Of a stretch of 64,000 nt of DNA, positions 17,381 through 26,516 are shown piece by piece (positions within the stretch are counted from its first letter, which is position 1; every line of letters begins with the position of its first letter). The notes beneath the pieces were generated by a model. The model was not told where the DNA came from, did not search any database, and saw only the letters and a list, made by a program, of their open reading frames with translations. The stretch is from the NCBI RefSeq assembly GCF_018687735.1, contig NZ_CP061304.1, positions 1,364,001 through 1,428,000 on the forward strand, in the 5' to 3' direction. This DNA comes from Polynucleobacter sp. MG-5-Ahmo-C2 (lineage in GTDB: Bacteria; Pseudomonadota; Gammaproteobacteria; Burkholderiales; Burkholderiaceae). The translations under genes were made by a program, and so were the position numbers.

Positions 17381-17782
17381 TTGCTCAAGTATTTCGCCAT
17401 CTACTGCTCGTTCTTAATCACCTTAATTGCAATCGATTTAGTGTGGCTTTTAGGGATTGCTAAAAGCCTCTATCGACACGAGATGGGTGATTTAATGGCC
17501 AGCGAGCCTAAGCTAATTGCTGGCCTCGCCTTCTATCTACTCTATGCCTTGGGCGCCACTATTTTTGTCATCCTTCCGGCCCTCTCAAAACAGTCTTTGA
17601 TATATGCACTGCAATATGGCGCTCTATTTGGTTTGTTTTGTTACATGACCTACGACCTCACTAATCTTGCTGTGATTAGAGACTTTCCAACACGACTAGC
17701 ATTAATCGATATCGCTTGGGGAAGCTTTGTCACCGCAGTGTCGGCTGGTCTTGCCTACTGGATTGGCGATCGCCTTACCTAA
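17381..17782 (+). CDS. DUF2177 family membrane protein
   Basis: This 133-residue protein with four predicted helices matches the DUF2177 pattern (IAIDLVWLLGIAKSLYRHEMG near the start, YMTYDLTNLAVIRDFP in the third quarter). The function is unknown; in some proteobacteria this family sits in light/singlet-oxygen response clusters, but no such cluster surrounds it here. The start is TTG at 17381 with AAGGGT upstream. A SulP transporter follows 23 bp downstream, which suggests co-transcription. Confidence 0.82.
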   Translation: MLKYFAIYCSFLITLIAIDLVWLLGIAKSLYRHEMGDLMASEPKLIAGLAFYLLYALGATIFVILPALSKQSLIYALQYGALFGLFCYMTYDLTNLAVIRDFPTRLALIDIAWGSFVTAVSAGLAYWIGDRLT

Positions 17783-17805
17783 ATCGCCCATAGCGAAGAT
17801 CTCTC

Positions 17806-19434
17806 ATGTTCTTTCAACCTAAACTCTTCAACTCTTTCTCGGGTTACAACAAAACTCTATTTGCAAAAGATGTTCTAGCGGGGTTAACAGTAGGCATTGT
17901 CGCTCTACCACTGGCAATGGCTTTTGCTATCGCCAGTGGACTAAAACCCGAGGCCGGTATTTTTACCGCCATCATTGCTGGTGGACTCATCTCCTTACTC
18001 GGTGGTAGTCGAGTGCAGATCGGTGGCCCAGCAGGTGCATTCATTGTGATTGTGTATGGCATCGTTGAGCGCTATGGTGTATCCAACCTATTGCTCGCCA
18101 CAGTAATGTCGGGTGTGTTTCTGATGTTGATGGGTGCTTTTCGCCTAGGAACGCTAGTGCGTTTTATTCCCATTGCTGTAATCATTGGTTTTACCAATGG
18201 CATTGCTTTTTTAATTGGCTTATCGCAAATCAAAGATTTCTTTGGCCTGAGTATCGAAAAAATGCCTGCACAATTTTTTCCGGCCATTCAAGCACTTTAT
18301 CAAGCTGCCGAGACTTTTAACCCCATTGCAATCGCTGTTTCCTGTGGAAGTCTTGCTTTTATTATTTTCTGGAAGCTGTTTCAGAAACACTTTGGTCATT
18401 TGCGGCATATTCCAGGCACAGTAATTGCAATGGTGGCGGCAACCATTGTTACCACTCTATTGGATTTACCTATCGAGACAATTGGCAGTCGCTTTGGAGG
18501 CATCCCCTCTGGACTTCCACACTTTGAGTGGATTCCAATCGGTTGGGGTCATGCTCAATTTATGGTTGCACCAGCCCTCACGCTTGCCTTACTAGGCGCC
18601 ATTGAGTCTCTACTTTGCGCGCGTATTGCCGATAACCTGATGCATGACCGACACGACTCCAATCAAGAGCTTATGGCGCAAGGGATTGCTAACGTAATCA
18701 CTCCCTTCTTTGGTGGCATGCCTGCAACTGGAACAATTGCACGCACTGTGACCAATGTGGAAAGTGGCGCCAGCACTCCGATAGCCGGCATTGTTCACGC
18801 AATGACCTTACTCATCATTGTTTTATTTGCCGCCCCACTTGCAAAAGATATTCCTTTGGCCGGTCTAGCCGCAATCCTGATGTATGTTGCCTGGAATATG
18901 GGTGAGTGGAAAAAATTTGTTGATCTCAAACAATTTCGACTACCCTATCGCATCACGATCTTGAGTGTTTTTCTTTTAACAGTGATGATGGATTTGACTG
19001 TGGCGGTTGAAGTAGGGCTGCTATCAGCATTTATCACTTTTATTTATCGAATCTCCAGCCTTTCCCGCTGTGAAATTGCTGAAGCTAAAACTTTCCCGGC
19101 GCTAGAAAACCAGCAAGGACGTATTGACGCCTACCGGATCTACGGCGCAATCTTTTTTGGAGCGGTAAAGCTCTTAGAAAAGATCGAAGCAAATCTACCA
19201 TCCCAGACTTTATTGCTCGACCTTAAGAATGTGATCTACGTCGACACATCGGGTATGGATACGATTTCTGAATTAGCCCATCTCTGTAAGGTGCGAAATA
19301 TCCGCTTGATTATTTGCGGCCTAGACCACCAGCCCTATGAAATGGCAGAACGCAGTGGCTTCCTTGAGAAACTACCGGAGGGTAGTCTATACCCTGATCT
19401 GATTTCTGGAATAGAAGCGGCAATGCATTCGTAA
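17806..19434 (+). CDS. SulP family inorganic anion transporter with STAS domain
   Basis: This 542-residue protein starts with the SulP core (DVLAGLTVGIVALPLAMAFA, GGSRVQIGGPAGAFIVIVYG) across about ten to twelve helices and ends in a STAS domain (about residues 440-540). The STAS loop reads VIYVDTSGMDTISELA. Family members carry sulfate, bicarbonate or dicarboxylates. The GGPAGAFIV segment and internal GGMPATGTIARTVTNVESGA are well conserved. The substrate is not assignable. It is convergent with the TauE/SafE-like gene 8 bp away. Confidence 0.92.
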   Translation: MFFQPKLFNSFSGYNKTLFAKDVLAGLTVGIVALPLAMAFAIASGLKPEAGIFTAIIAGGLISLLGGSRVQIGGPAGAFIVIVYGIVERYGVSNLLLATVMSGVFLMLMGAFRLGTLVRFIPIAVIIGFTNGIAFLIGLSQIKDFFGLSIEKMPAQFFPAIQALYQAAETFNPIAIAVSCGSLAFIIFWKLFQKHFGHLRHIPGTVIAMVAATIVTTLLDLPIETIGSRFGGIPSGLPHFEWIPIGWGHAQFMVAPALTLALLGAIESLLCARIADNLMHDRHDSNQELMAQGIANVITPFFGGMPATGTIARTVTNVESGASTPIAGIVHAMTLLIIVLFAAPLAKDIPLAGLAAILMYVAWNMGEWKKFVDLKQFRLPYRITILSVFLLTVMMDLTVAVEVGLLSAFITFIYRISSLSRCEIAEAKTFPALENQQGRIDAYRIYGAIFFGAVKLLEKIEANLPSQTLLLDLKNVIYVDTSGMDTISELAHLCKVRNIRLIICGLDHQPYEMAERSGFLEKLPEGSLYPDLISGIEAAMHS

Positions 19435-19442
19435 ATATTTAT

Positions 19443-20162
19443 TTACGAAATACAGAAGCCGCCTTTTAATAAAGCTTCTGGCAAAACCCAAGCACGATAT
19501 AAACCAAAACCTCCGGCAGTAAAGAGCAATGCAGCAGCCAGATAGCGTACCCAGACATGCTGCCCAAACTGCGTTAATGCTGCAGAAAATTTAGAGATGA
19601 GCAAAAGGTTAGGTAAGGTTCCCAAGCCAAATGCAAGCATCAGTGCTGCACCTGTTGTCACATCACCAGAGAGAAATGCAAGTGGCAAAACGCTATAGAC
19701 CAGACCGCATGGAACTAAGCCCCAAAGCATGCCGCTAAACCAACGTGAAGGTCCGCTAGCCATTTGCCCTAAATACTTCGCCCAATAGCCTGCAATTTTG
19801 ACACTCAGCCACTTACCGCCAAGTAGGCCTTCCGATTTACCCAAGCGCAAGAGACGCAAACCCATCCAAATTAAGATGAGTGAAGTAAAGGCAAATAAAG
19901 GTCGCTGAATTGGAATGATGTTTTGCTGCCAAACTACCACCCCCACCCAAGCAGCAATCGCCCCCAAAATGACATACGTTGTTACTCTCCCCAAATGCAT
20001 GACTAGCTGGAGGTAAAAAAGCTCAGATTTTGGCCTTAAAGGGCTTTCTAAGGGGGCTGGTCGCTCAATGGCAGCTGCGATACCACCGCACATCAAAGCG
20101 CAATGCCAGCCGCTAACTAAAGCCCCTAGGAAGACTGCTAAAAGAAGGCTGCTGGTTAGCAT
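19443..20162 (-). CDS. TauE/SafE-like (UreH-domain) membrane protein of the cbb3 cluster
   Basis: This 239-residue membrane protein with about six helices has the N-terminal signature FLGALVSGWHCALMCGGIAA (Cys-containing) and later GLVPCGLVYSVLPLAFLSGD, typical of the sulfite exporter TauE/SafE or UreH-like proteins that accompany cbb3 oxidase genes in betaproteobacteria. The paired Cys/Met positions have led to suggestions of metal or redox handling during oxidase assembly; that is family inference. It is divergent from fnr, with a 74-bp region between the start codons. Confidence 0.85.
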   Translation of the reverse strand: MLTSSLLLAVFLGALVSGWHCALMCGGIAAAIERPAPLESPLRPKSELFYLQLVMHLGRVTTYVILGAIAAWVGVVVWQQNIIPIQRPLFAFTSLILIWMGLRLLRLGKSEGLLGGKWLSVKIAGYWAKYLGQMASGPSRWFSGMLWGLVPCGLVYSVLPLAFLSGDVTTGAALMLAFGLGTLPNLLLISKFSAALTQFGQHVWVRYLAAALLFTAGGFGLYRAWVLPEALLKGGFCIS

Positions 20163-20236
20163 TGGTTGAATAAAGAATAGGTGAAAGTGCTGATTTTCAT
20201 ACTTATAGAATAAACTGCTTGATAATTAGATCCAAG

Positions 20237-21004
20237 ATGAATTACAAACCTACTGACTCCCCAACCAGCAAATGCTCAGTCTGCTTACTGGGTCAGTTTT
20301 GCCTTCCAGTGGGTCTTAGCAGTAGTGACGTCTCCAAAGTTGACACCCTAGTTAAAGAGCGCGTCCATCTTCAAAAAGGTGAAAGCCTCTATCGCCATGG
20401 CGACCCCTTAAGTTCAGTCTATAGCGTTCGCTTTGGAACGCTCAAAACTGAATACTGCCTGCAAGATGGTCGCCAACAAGTAATTGGCTTTCATCTTCCA
20501 GGTGAAATCTTAGGCCTAGATGGTATTGGTGATGGCCACTACCAATCAGATGCAATTGCATTGGAAGAGAGTGAAGTCTGCATCATTCGCTATGATGCCT
20601 TTGAAGACTTAGCCCGCCAGATTCCGGTGCTACAAAATCAGTTTCACAAGATCATGAGCCGCGAGCTAACTCAAGACCAACGCCATCTACTATCTCTTGG
20701 CACTATGCGTGCTGAAGAACGCTTAGCAGCATTCTTACTCAGCCTCTCACAACGCTTAGCGGCACGCGGTTACCTCAATAATGAATTTGATTTGCGCATG
20801 AGTCGCGTTGAGATTGGCAGCTATCTTGGCATCCAAATTGAAACTGTCAGTCGTATGCTCTCCCGCTTTGCAGAATCTGGCTTGATTCAGATTAAGCAAC
20901 GTCATATTAAGTTAATTGATATGAATGGCCTATACGAATTGGCCGGCATTCCAAACCCTGATAGACAAGGCTGCCACACCGAAGTAGCAATCAAACAGGT
21001 TTAA
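20237..21004 (+). CDS. fnr: FNR-type oxygen-responsive transcription regulator
   Basis: This 255-residue Crp/Fnr protein has Cys13, Cys16 and Cys22 at the N-terminus and Cys115 in SEVCIIRYD. The 93-residue gap between the third and fourth cysteines equals that in E. coli FNR (Cys29 to Cys122), so a [4Fe-4S] O2 sensor is expected. The recognition helix has the E-x-x-SR pattern (IETVSRML), which predicts binding to TTGAT-N4-ATCAA; exactly such a site lies upstream of ccoN in this cluster. ATG 20237 was preferred to TTG 20219. It overlaps the convergent 86-aa gene by 4 bp. Confidence 0.95.
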   Translation: MNYKPTDSPTSKCSVCLLGQFCLPVGLSSSDVSKVDTLVKERVHLQKGESLYRHGDPLSSVYSVRFGTLKTEYCLQDGRQQVIGFHLPGEILGLDGIGDGHYQSDAIALEESEVCIIRYDAFEDLARQIPVLQNQFHKIMSRELTQDQRHLLSLGTMRAEERLAAFLLSLSQRLAARGYLNNEFDLRMSRVEIGSYLGIQIETVSRMLSRFAESGLIQIKQRHIKLIDMNGLYELAGIPNPDRQGCHTEVAIKQV

Positions 21005-21261
21005 AGTAAACCGCGGTCGATCCCCTTACTATCGGGCGCTTCAATACCCGGCAGAATATAAGCAGTTAAGGCGCTAGAAACTGCACAGAAAATCCAGATC
21101 GTAAAGAATCCAATCGTATAGATTCCTTCATCGGATATATCGGGATGATGGCCAAAAAATAATAAGTCTTGCGGATGAACTACTGTAAACAGTAAACCTT
21201 CTGCCATACCGGCTACCAAGAAAGATGGCCACAAGATCCAGATTAGTAGACGGTACTTCAT
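21001..21261 (-). CDS. Small two-helix membrane protein at the end of the cco operon, unknown
   Basis: This 86-residue protein has two predicted membrane helices (about 4-26 and 46-70) joined by a loop rich in His/Asp (VHPQDLLFFGHHPDISDEG). I do not recognise a named family. Its start overlaps the fixH stop codon (ATGA), so it is translationally coupled and probably takes part in cbb3 assembly or function. Its stop overlaps the convergent fnr stop by 4 bp. The His-His motif in the loop could bind a metal, but this is untested inference. Confidence 0.8.
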   Translation of the reverse strand: MKYRLLIWILWPSFLVAGMAEGLLFTVVHPQDLLFFGHHPDISDEGIYTIGFFTIWIFCAVSSALTAYILPGIEAPDSKGIDRGLL

Positions 21262-21461
21262 TTGCCTGCCTGCACTTCTTTAAGTTGCTCTACCTTCAAG
21301 CCTTGTTTCTGCACGCCATCACGGAGTGGCTTATCAGCGTATAAATTTACTGCAAGCCAAATAGTGATGATGCAGCCAATCATAGCTACTGCTGGACCAC
21401 TAATTAATAGCCAAGGCCACAACTGCTTCCACCAAGGCTTTATTGTTTGCTGTTCTGTCAT
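21258..21461 (-). CDS. ccoH: FixH-family cbb3 oxidase accessory protein
   Basis: This 67-residue protein has one membrane helix preceded by KPWWKQLWPWLLISGPAVAM, the characteristic FixH/CcoH N-terminus, and a short periplasmic tail that includes a DKPLRDGVQKQGLKV stretch. It is shorter than classical FixH, as is usual in betaproteobacteria. CcoH interacts with the assembled cbb3 oxidase and the CcoI/CcoS copper machinery. The start was placed at ATG 21461, which has AGAGGA six bases upstream; an 8-codon longer frame exists. It lies 26 bp after ccoG. Confidence 0.88.
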   Translation of the reverse strand: MTEQQTIKPWWKQLWPWLLISGPAVAMIGCIITIWLAVNLYADKPLRDGVQKQGLKVEQLKEVQAGK

Positions 21462-21487
21462 ATGCATCCTCTCCATTGCTTGCAAGC

Positions 21488-22945
21488 TTAACGGGGAATA
21501 ATAAAAGTAGACTTCTCTTCGCGAGTTCTCGTTATTGCTTTATCGCCTGTGAGCTCTTGCGCTATTACATCAAAATGAATCGGGTAATTTCCTGAGTTAT
21601 TTTGACCAATTGTGGTGCTAACTTTGATCGGAAGCAACTGGTTGCTAGCTGGATCTACATTAATCTCGGTAATCTCTTTGCCTTGCGAGTTCAAGATCCT
21701 TAAATCATCTAGGCCTGTTGCTTTTACTTGAACCTTCATTGGATGCTCGGAGGCATTCATGATCTGAATGCGATAAATATTTTCAATTCGCACACCCTCA
21801 ACTTCACGAGCCAAAGCCCCACGATCGCGCATAACATCAACCCGTAATGGATTGCGAGTTGCCAAAGAAATCAAGAACGCTGAAGCGAGCACTGTAATAA
21901 ACGCCGTATAGATCAACACCCTTGGGCGCAAGATATGCTTGATTGCACTCTGATTGGATTCTTGATCTTCAATTGCTCGCTCAGTCGTATAGCGTATTAA
22001 TCCTTTTGGATAGTCTACTTTTTCCATCACCTGATTGCACGCATCGATACAGGCGCCACAACCAATACACATGTATTGCAAACCATCTCGAATATCAATG
22101 CCAGTTGGACAAACCTGCACACAAATACTGCAATCAACGCAATCGCCCAAGCCCATTGAGCCATGATCAGCAGATTTACTGCGACTACCTCTTGGCTCCC
22201 CACGCACCTTGTCGTAAGTAACCAAGAAAGTATCTTTATCTACCATCACACTTTGGAAGCGTGCATAAGGGCACATATATTTACAAACCTGCTCACGCAT
22301 AAAGCCAGCATTACCCCAGGTTGCAAAGCCGTAGAAGCAGAGCCAGAAGGTTTGCCAAGGGCCCAAAGATACATGCAATAAGGCTGAGCCTAGAGTTTCA
22401 ATTGGTGTGAAATAACCAATAAAAGTAAAGCCCGTCCAAAAGGCCACCAAGAGCCAAAGGAAATGCTTAGTGATCTTAAGCCGCCACTTACGAACACCCC
22501 AGGGCCACTCTTCACCATCCAAACGAATCCGTGCAAAGCGGTCGCCTTCAACTTTTCGCTCAATCCACATAAAGATTTCGGTATAGACCGTTTGCGGACA
22601 AGCGTAGCCACAGAATAGACGGCCAGCTACAGCGGTAAATAGAAATAAGGCTAATGCGGAAAGAATTAATAAGAGCGTCAGATAAATCACATCTTGAGGC
22701 CAGAGCACCAGCCCAAAGATATAAAACTTACGCTGAACTAAATCAAAGAGAACTGCTTGGCGATCATTCCAACTTAACCATGGCAAGCCATAAAATAACA
22801 GCTGCGTAGCAAATACTAGAATGAAACGCCAACGTGCAAACAGTCCTGTAACAGAACGTGGGTAAATCTTTCGCCGGACCTCATAAAGAGATTCCTCTAT
22901 AACCTCTATCGGAATAGGTTTGCCACCCGGCGTATTGCTTGGCAC
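21488..22945 (-). CDS. ccoG: Cytochrome c oxidase accessory protein CcoG (FixG), polyferredoxin
   Basis: This 485-residue membrane protein has an N-terminal YPRSVTGLFARWR, several helices, the conserved CGYACPQTVYTEIFMW, and two 4Fe-4S clusters formed by CVDCSICVQVCPTGIDIRDG and CIGCGACIDACNQVM. A C-terminal immunoglobulin-like domain (about 350-485) completes the FixG layout. CcoG reduces Cu(II) to Cu(I) for insertion into the cbb3 catalytic subunit. It lies 3 bp downstream of ccoP. Confidence 0.95.
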   Translation of the reverse strand: MPSNTPGGKPIPIEVIEESLYEVRRKIYPRSVTGLFARWRFILVFATQLLFYGLPWLSWNDRQAVLFDLVQRKFYIFGLVLWPQDVIYLTLLLILSALALFLFTAVAGRLFCGYACPQTVYTEIFMWIERKVEGDRFARIRLDGEEWPWGVRKWRLKITKHFLWLLVAFWTGFTFIGYFTPIETLGSALLHVSLGPWQTFWLCFYGFATWGNAGFMREQVCKYMCPYARFQSVMVDKDTFLVTYDKVRGEPRGSRSKSADHGSMGLGDCVDCSICVQVCPTGIDIRDGLQYMCIGCGACIDACNQVMEKVDYPKGLIRYTTERAIEDQESNQSAIKHILRPRVLIYTAFITVLASAFLISLATRNPLRVDVMRDRGALAREVEGVRIENIYRIQIMNASEHPMKVQVKATGLDDLRILNSQGKEITEINVDPASNQLLPIKVSTTIGQNNSGNYPIHFDVIAQELTGDKAITRTREEKSTFIIPR

Positions 22946-22948
22946 TAC

Positions 22949-23875
22949 TTACTTCGCGTCTGCTGGTTGCTTATTATTGGATAAGCCCCAAACATAGGCA
23001 GTAAGCAACTGAATCTTCTCAGGACTTAATACTTTATCTTGAGCAGGCATCATTGCCATGCGACCTTTGGTAACAGTCTCAACAATCGTTGCTTCTGAGC
23101 TACCGTATAGCCACGTTTTATCAGTCAAGTTTGGTGCACCTAATGCGATATTGCCTTTGCCATCCGCGCCATGACATGCTGCGCAGTTTGACTTAAATAC
23201 TTCAGCGCCACGCGCAGCTTTAAGATCATCGGCCGGCAATCCGGAAAGACTACGTACGTAGTTAGCTACATCCACAATCTGCTTACTATCTAATTGCGGG
23301 AATGGAGGCATTACACCACCACGGCCATTAGTAATCGTAGTCTTGATATTTTCTGGTGAGCCACCATACAACCAATCGCGGTCAGTCAAATTAGGAAAGC
23401 CTTTTGAGCCACCAGCATCTGAGCCATGGCACTGTGCACAGGAATTTAAGAACAAACGTTGCCCCATTTCACGCGCCTTAGGATCGGCAGCAACCTGCTC
23501 AATATCCATCTTTACGTATTTGGCATACACAGGCTTGAGTTCATCGTTCGCTGTAGTCATAGACTTCATCAATGCGCCATCTGTGCTGTAACCCAAGACG
23601 CCAGGATAAGAGCCTAGACCTGGATAAAGTACAAGATAAACCAATGCAAAGATGCATGAGAGTAAGAACATCCACATCCACCAACGTGGCAATGGATTAT
23701 TTAATTCACGTAGATCATCATCCCAAACGTGACCAGTATCAGCAACTGCACCGTCAGGTGTATGAATAACCTTAGCCTTGCGTTGAGAAAATAATAACCA
23801 GATGCACCAAACAATACCGACCAATGTTACTAAGGCGATATAGGCACTCCAACCGGCACCAAGAAAGTCACTCAT
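22949..23875 (-). CDS. ccoP: cbb3-type cytochrome c oxidase subunit III (dihaem c)
   Basis: This 308-residue subunit has two hydrophobic segments at the N-terminus (about 10-28 and 65-88) and two cytochrome c domains with CAQCHG and CAACHG sites. Axial methionines appear in VMPPFPQL and MMPAQDKV. It passes electrons from soluble cytochromes to CcoO. Its ATG overlaps the ccoQ stop codon. Haem attachment requires the ccm system encoded 10 kb away. Confidence 0.95.
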   Translation of the reverse strand: MSDFLGAGWSAYIALVTLVGIVWCIWLLFSQRKAKVIHTPDGAVADTGHVWDDDLRELNNPLPRWWMWMFLLSCIFALVYLVLYPGLGSYPGVLGYSTDGALMKSMTTANDELKPVYAKYVKMDIEQVAADPKAREMGQRLFLNSCAQCHGSDAGGSKGFPNLTDRDWLYGGSPENIKTTITNGRGGVMPPFPQLDSKQIVDVANYVRSLSGLPADDLKAARGAEVFKSNCAACHGADGKGNIALGAPNLTDKTWLYGSSEATIVETVTKGRMAMMPAQDKVLSPEKIQLLTAYVWGLSNNKQPADAK

Positions 23876-24039
23876 GATTTATCCTTACTGAATTCATCGG
23901 GAAGATCGAACGGAAGTTCGGCGGATTCTTGATTAGCAGACTGTCTTTTTGCAGACCATGCCCACCAAACGATTCCTAAAAACACTACCAAGCCAAGCAC
24001 GGTAGAAATTGCTGAGAGATAGGGAGCGATATTTTGCAT
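23872..24039 (-). CDS. ccoQ: cbb3 oxidase small subunit CcoQ/FixQ
   Basis: A 55-codon ORF lies between ccoO and ccoP. It encodes one membrane helix (about residues 8-30, ending IVWWAWSAKR) and an acidic tail (LPFDLPDEFSKDKS), the standard CcoQ form. CcoQ stabilises the CcoP-CcoNO complex. The stop codon overlaps the ccoP start (ATGA), and the gap to ccoO is 20 bp. Size, position and topology make this assignment secure. Confidence 0.92.
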   Translation of the reverse strand: MQNIAPYLSAISTVLGLVVFLGIVWWAWSAKRQSANQESAELPFDLPDEFSKDKS

Positions 24040-24059
24040 AGTTTCTCTATTGCTAAAAA

Positions 24060-24707
24060 TTATTTAGCAACTACCTCGTCAACAATGATGTATCTACGAT
24101 TAACGCCAAGGCCTTGAAGATAGGCTATCAACGCATCCTCTTCAGTTTTGCCTTCTAACTCTTTAGGTGCATTAGCGATTTGCTCATCAGTGTATGGAAC
24201 ACCTAGGCGACGCATTGCAGTCATATGAGAAGAGATAGTGTCAGCGGCTGCTAGCTTCTGTAAATAAGGATAAGCCGGCATATTAGACTCAGGCACTACA
24301 TCGCGTGGATTGCGCAAGTGAATACGATGCCAGTCATCTGAATAGCGACCACCTACACGAGCCAAATCTGGACCAGTACGCTTACTGCCCCACAAGAATG
24401 GGTGATCAAATACAGATTCACCAGCCAATGAGTAAGGACCATAACGCTCTACTTCTGAGCGCAGCGTACGAATCTGTTGTGAATGGCAACCTAGGCAACC
24501 TTCACGCTGATAAATATCACGGCCAGCTAAACGCAAAGCGGAATATGGCTCTACGCCAGGACTTGGCTCAGTTGTAGAGTGCTGGAAGAATAAAGGAACG
24601 ATCTGTACTAAGCCAGCAACCGAGATTGCTGCAATGGTAGCAATGATCAGCCAACCAACATTACGCTCAAGCGTTTCGTGGGAGAAAAATCGACGTTGTT
24701 CTGACAT
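24060..24707 (-). CDS. ccoO: cbb3-type cytochrome c oxidase subunit II (monohaem c)
   Basis: This 215-residue subunit has an N-terminal membrane anchor (about 15-36) and a single haem c site [10 protein letters not shown] near residue 72. [20 protein letters not shown] and [13 protein letters not shown] carry the conserved axial-methionine region of CcoO. It lies 10 bp downstream of ccoN on the same strand. Together with ccoN it forms the catalytic core of the high-affinity oxidase. Confidence 0.96.
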   Translation of the reverse strand: MSEQRRFFSHETLERNVGWLIIATIAAISVAGLVQIVPLFFQHSTTEPSPGVEPYSALRLAGRDIYQREGCLGCHSQQIRTLRSEVERYGPYSLAGESVFDHPFLWGSKRTGPDLARVGGRYSDDWHRIHLRNPRDVVPESNMPAYPYLQKLAAADTISSHMTAMRRLGVPYTDEQIANAPKELEGKTEEDALIAYLQGLGVNRRYIIVDEVVAK

Positions 24708-24717
24708 GTTCTTTTCC

Positions 24718-26160
24718 TTAGTGAGCGGCGATGGACGCTTGTGGAATAGGAGCGTCTACGAATTTTTTGTTAATCACAGTTTTGTAGACGTTGTAAGCCA
24801 TCAACAACATGCCGCTTAAGTAGCACAGGCCGCCTAATAAACGAATGACATAGAAAGGATAGGTTGCTTTTACAGACTCAACAAAGCTGTAAGTCAAAGT
24901 ACCATCTGGTTCGAATGCTCTCCACATTAAACCTTGCATTACCCCCGCAATCCACATCGCAGCGATATAAATCACTACACCAATGGTTGCAATCCAGAAA
25001 TGCAATTCAATTAATTTAGTACTGTACATATCACGCTGACCAACCAAGCGTGGGATGAGATAGTAGAGAGAGCCGATAGTAATCATAGCAACCCAACCTA
25101 AAGCACCGGAGTGAACGTGACCGATAGTCCAGTCTGTGTAGTGAGACAAACTATTCACAGTCTTAATGGACATCATGGAGCCTTCAAAGGTAGACATACC
25201 GTAGAAGGACAATGCCACCACTAAGAACTTCAAGATCGGATCACGACGCAATTTATGCCATGCGCCTGACAAAGTCATGATGCCGTTGATCATGCCACCC
25301 CAAGATGGAGTCAATAAAATCAGAGAAAACACCATACCTAAAGACTGGGTCCAGTCTGGCAAGGAGGTATGTTGCAAGTGATGAGGACCCGCCCACATAT
25401 ACGTAAAGTTCAAAGCCCAGAAGTGAACAATAGATAAACGATATGAGTAGATTGGACGCTCAGCCTGCTTTGGAATGAAGTAATACATCATGCCCAAGAA
25501 GCTGGTGGTCAAGAAGAAGCCCACTGCGTTATGTCCATACCACCACTGAATCATGGCGTCTTGTGCGCCAGCGTATGCAGAGTAAGACTTAAAGAGGCTC
25601 GCTGGCATTTCGATGTTATTCACGATATGCAACACTGCGATCGTCAAAATATAGGCGCCGAAGAACCAGTTTGAAACGTAAATATGTTTAGTTTTGCGCT
25701 TGATGATCGTGCCGAAGAATACGATTGCGTAGGCAACCCAAACCACAGTAATTAATAAGTCAATTGGCCACTCAAGTTCAGCGTACTCTTTAGAGCTTGT
25801 GATACCTAATGGCAAAGTGATGGCGGCAGACACAATCACTGCTTGCCAACCCCAGAAGGTAAACGCTGCTAATTTGTCACAGAACAATCGCACTTGGCAG
25901 GTACGCTGCACGATATAGTACGAAGTCGCAAATAAGGCAGAACCGCCAAAGGCAAAAATCACCGCATTGGTATGCAAAGGACGTAAGCGACCATAGCTGA
26001 GCCAAGGAATATTAAATGTGATTTCAGGCCAGATGAGTTGGGCTGCGAGGATGACCCCCACGAGCATGCCAACAATTCCCCAAAGTACAGTTACTAAGGC
26101 AAATTGACTGACAACCTTGTAATTGAAGGTATCTTGATTACTCCCCACGGTAAGTCCCAT
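24718..26160 (-). CDS. ccoN: cbb3-type cytochrome c oxidase subunit I (catalytic)
   Basis: This 480-residue haem-copper oxidase subunit has about 12 helices. Copper and haem ligands are visible in [35 protein letters not shown] and [16 protein letters not shown]. The ATG at 26160 was preferred over the longer frame (26193) because AAGGAG lies six bases upstream and cbb3 subunits of this length are standard. A consensus FNR box and a -10 hexamer precede the gene, so expression under low oxygen is expected. Confidence 0.96.
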   Translation of the reverse strand: MGLTVGSNQDTFNYKVVSQFALVTVLWGIVGMLVGVILAAQLIWPEITFNIPWLSYGRLRPLHTNAVIFAFGGSALFATSYYIVQRTCQVRLFCDKLAAFTFWGWQAVIVSAAITLPLGITSSKEYAELEWPIDLLITVVWVAYAIVFFGTIIKRKTKHIYVSNWFFGAYILTIAVLHIVNNIEMPASLFKSYSAYAGAQDAMIQWWYGHNAVGFFLTTSFLGMMYYFIPKQAERPIYSYRLSIVHFWALNFTYMWAGPHHLQHTSLPDWTQSLGMVFSLILLTPSWGGMINGIMTLSGAWHKLRRDPILKFLVVALSFYGMSTFEGSMMSIKTVNSLSHYTDWTIGHVHSGALGWVAMITIGSLYYLIPRLVGQRDMYSTKLIELHFWIATIGVVIYIAAMWIAGVMQGLMWRAFEPDGTLTYSFVESVKATYPFYVIRLLGGLCYLSGMLLMAYNVYKTVINKKFVDAPIPQASIAAH

Positions 26161-26206
26161 GGTTTCTCCTTTTTTGTGACCAAACAGCGACATAATCCAA
26201 ATAGAC

Positions 26207-26255
26207 TGGATTGATTATCAAAGTAAGACTTACAAGGAGGTTTGATCTATATCAA
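26207..26255 (-). promoter_or_regulatory. Class II FNR-dependent promoter of ccoNOQP
   Basis: A perfect FNR site (TTGAT CTAT ATCAA) occupies 26242-26255, centred at 26248.5. A -10 hexamer GATAAT on the minus strand is at 26214-26219. The centre-to-centre distance of 32 bp equals that of a class II FNR promoter (box at -41.5), which puts the start site near 26207 and gives a leader of about 47 nt before ccoN. Activation by the FNR encoded at 20237 is inferred. Confidence 0.85.
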
Positions 26256-26327
26256 AAAGGGTGGGTCAAAATACTGCGGTACTCGGGAGATAGCTGGGGA
26301 ACCCTCAAAAGTCCTTTAAATACATAT

Positions 26328-26507
26328 CTATTGTTGAGAGTGCTCACTAACTTTTTGATGGCTTGGAGCATCGTCATCCATCAAGATAGATTCGCCTGGA
26401 CCGTCTAAATCATCAAACTGGCCACTTTTAATGGACCAGTGCAAAATCCACGCTAGTAGGCCCACCAAAATCAAAGACAAAGGGATGAGAAGAAATAGAC
26501 TTTCCAT
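26328..26507 (-). CDS. ccoS: cbb3 oxidase maturation protein CcoS
   Basis: A 59-codon ORF between ccoI and ccoN. It begins MESLFLLIPLSLILVGLLAW, a single membrane helix, and continues with the CcoS hallmark SGQFDDLDGPGESIL before an acidic/His tail. CcoS is needed, with CcoI, for cofactor insertion into cbb3. It lies 9 bp after ccoI, so ccoI-ccoS form one unit. The FNR-driven ccoN promoter is located just downstream, so ccoNOQP have their own start. Confidence 0.93.
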   Translation of the reverse strand: MESLFLLIPLSLILVGLLAWILHWSIKSGQFDDLDGPGESILMDDDAPSHQKVSEHSQQ

Positions 26508-26516
26508 CCCTATAGT

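Noticed and set aside
20219..20237. Possible FNR box for autoregulation of fnr (TTGATAATTAGATCCAA)
   Set aside because: Only the left half matches; the right half does not fit ATCAA at the required spacing.
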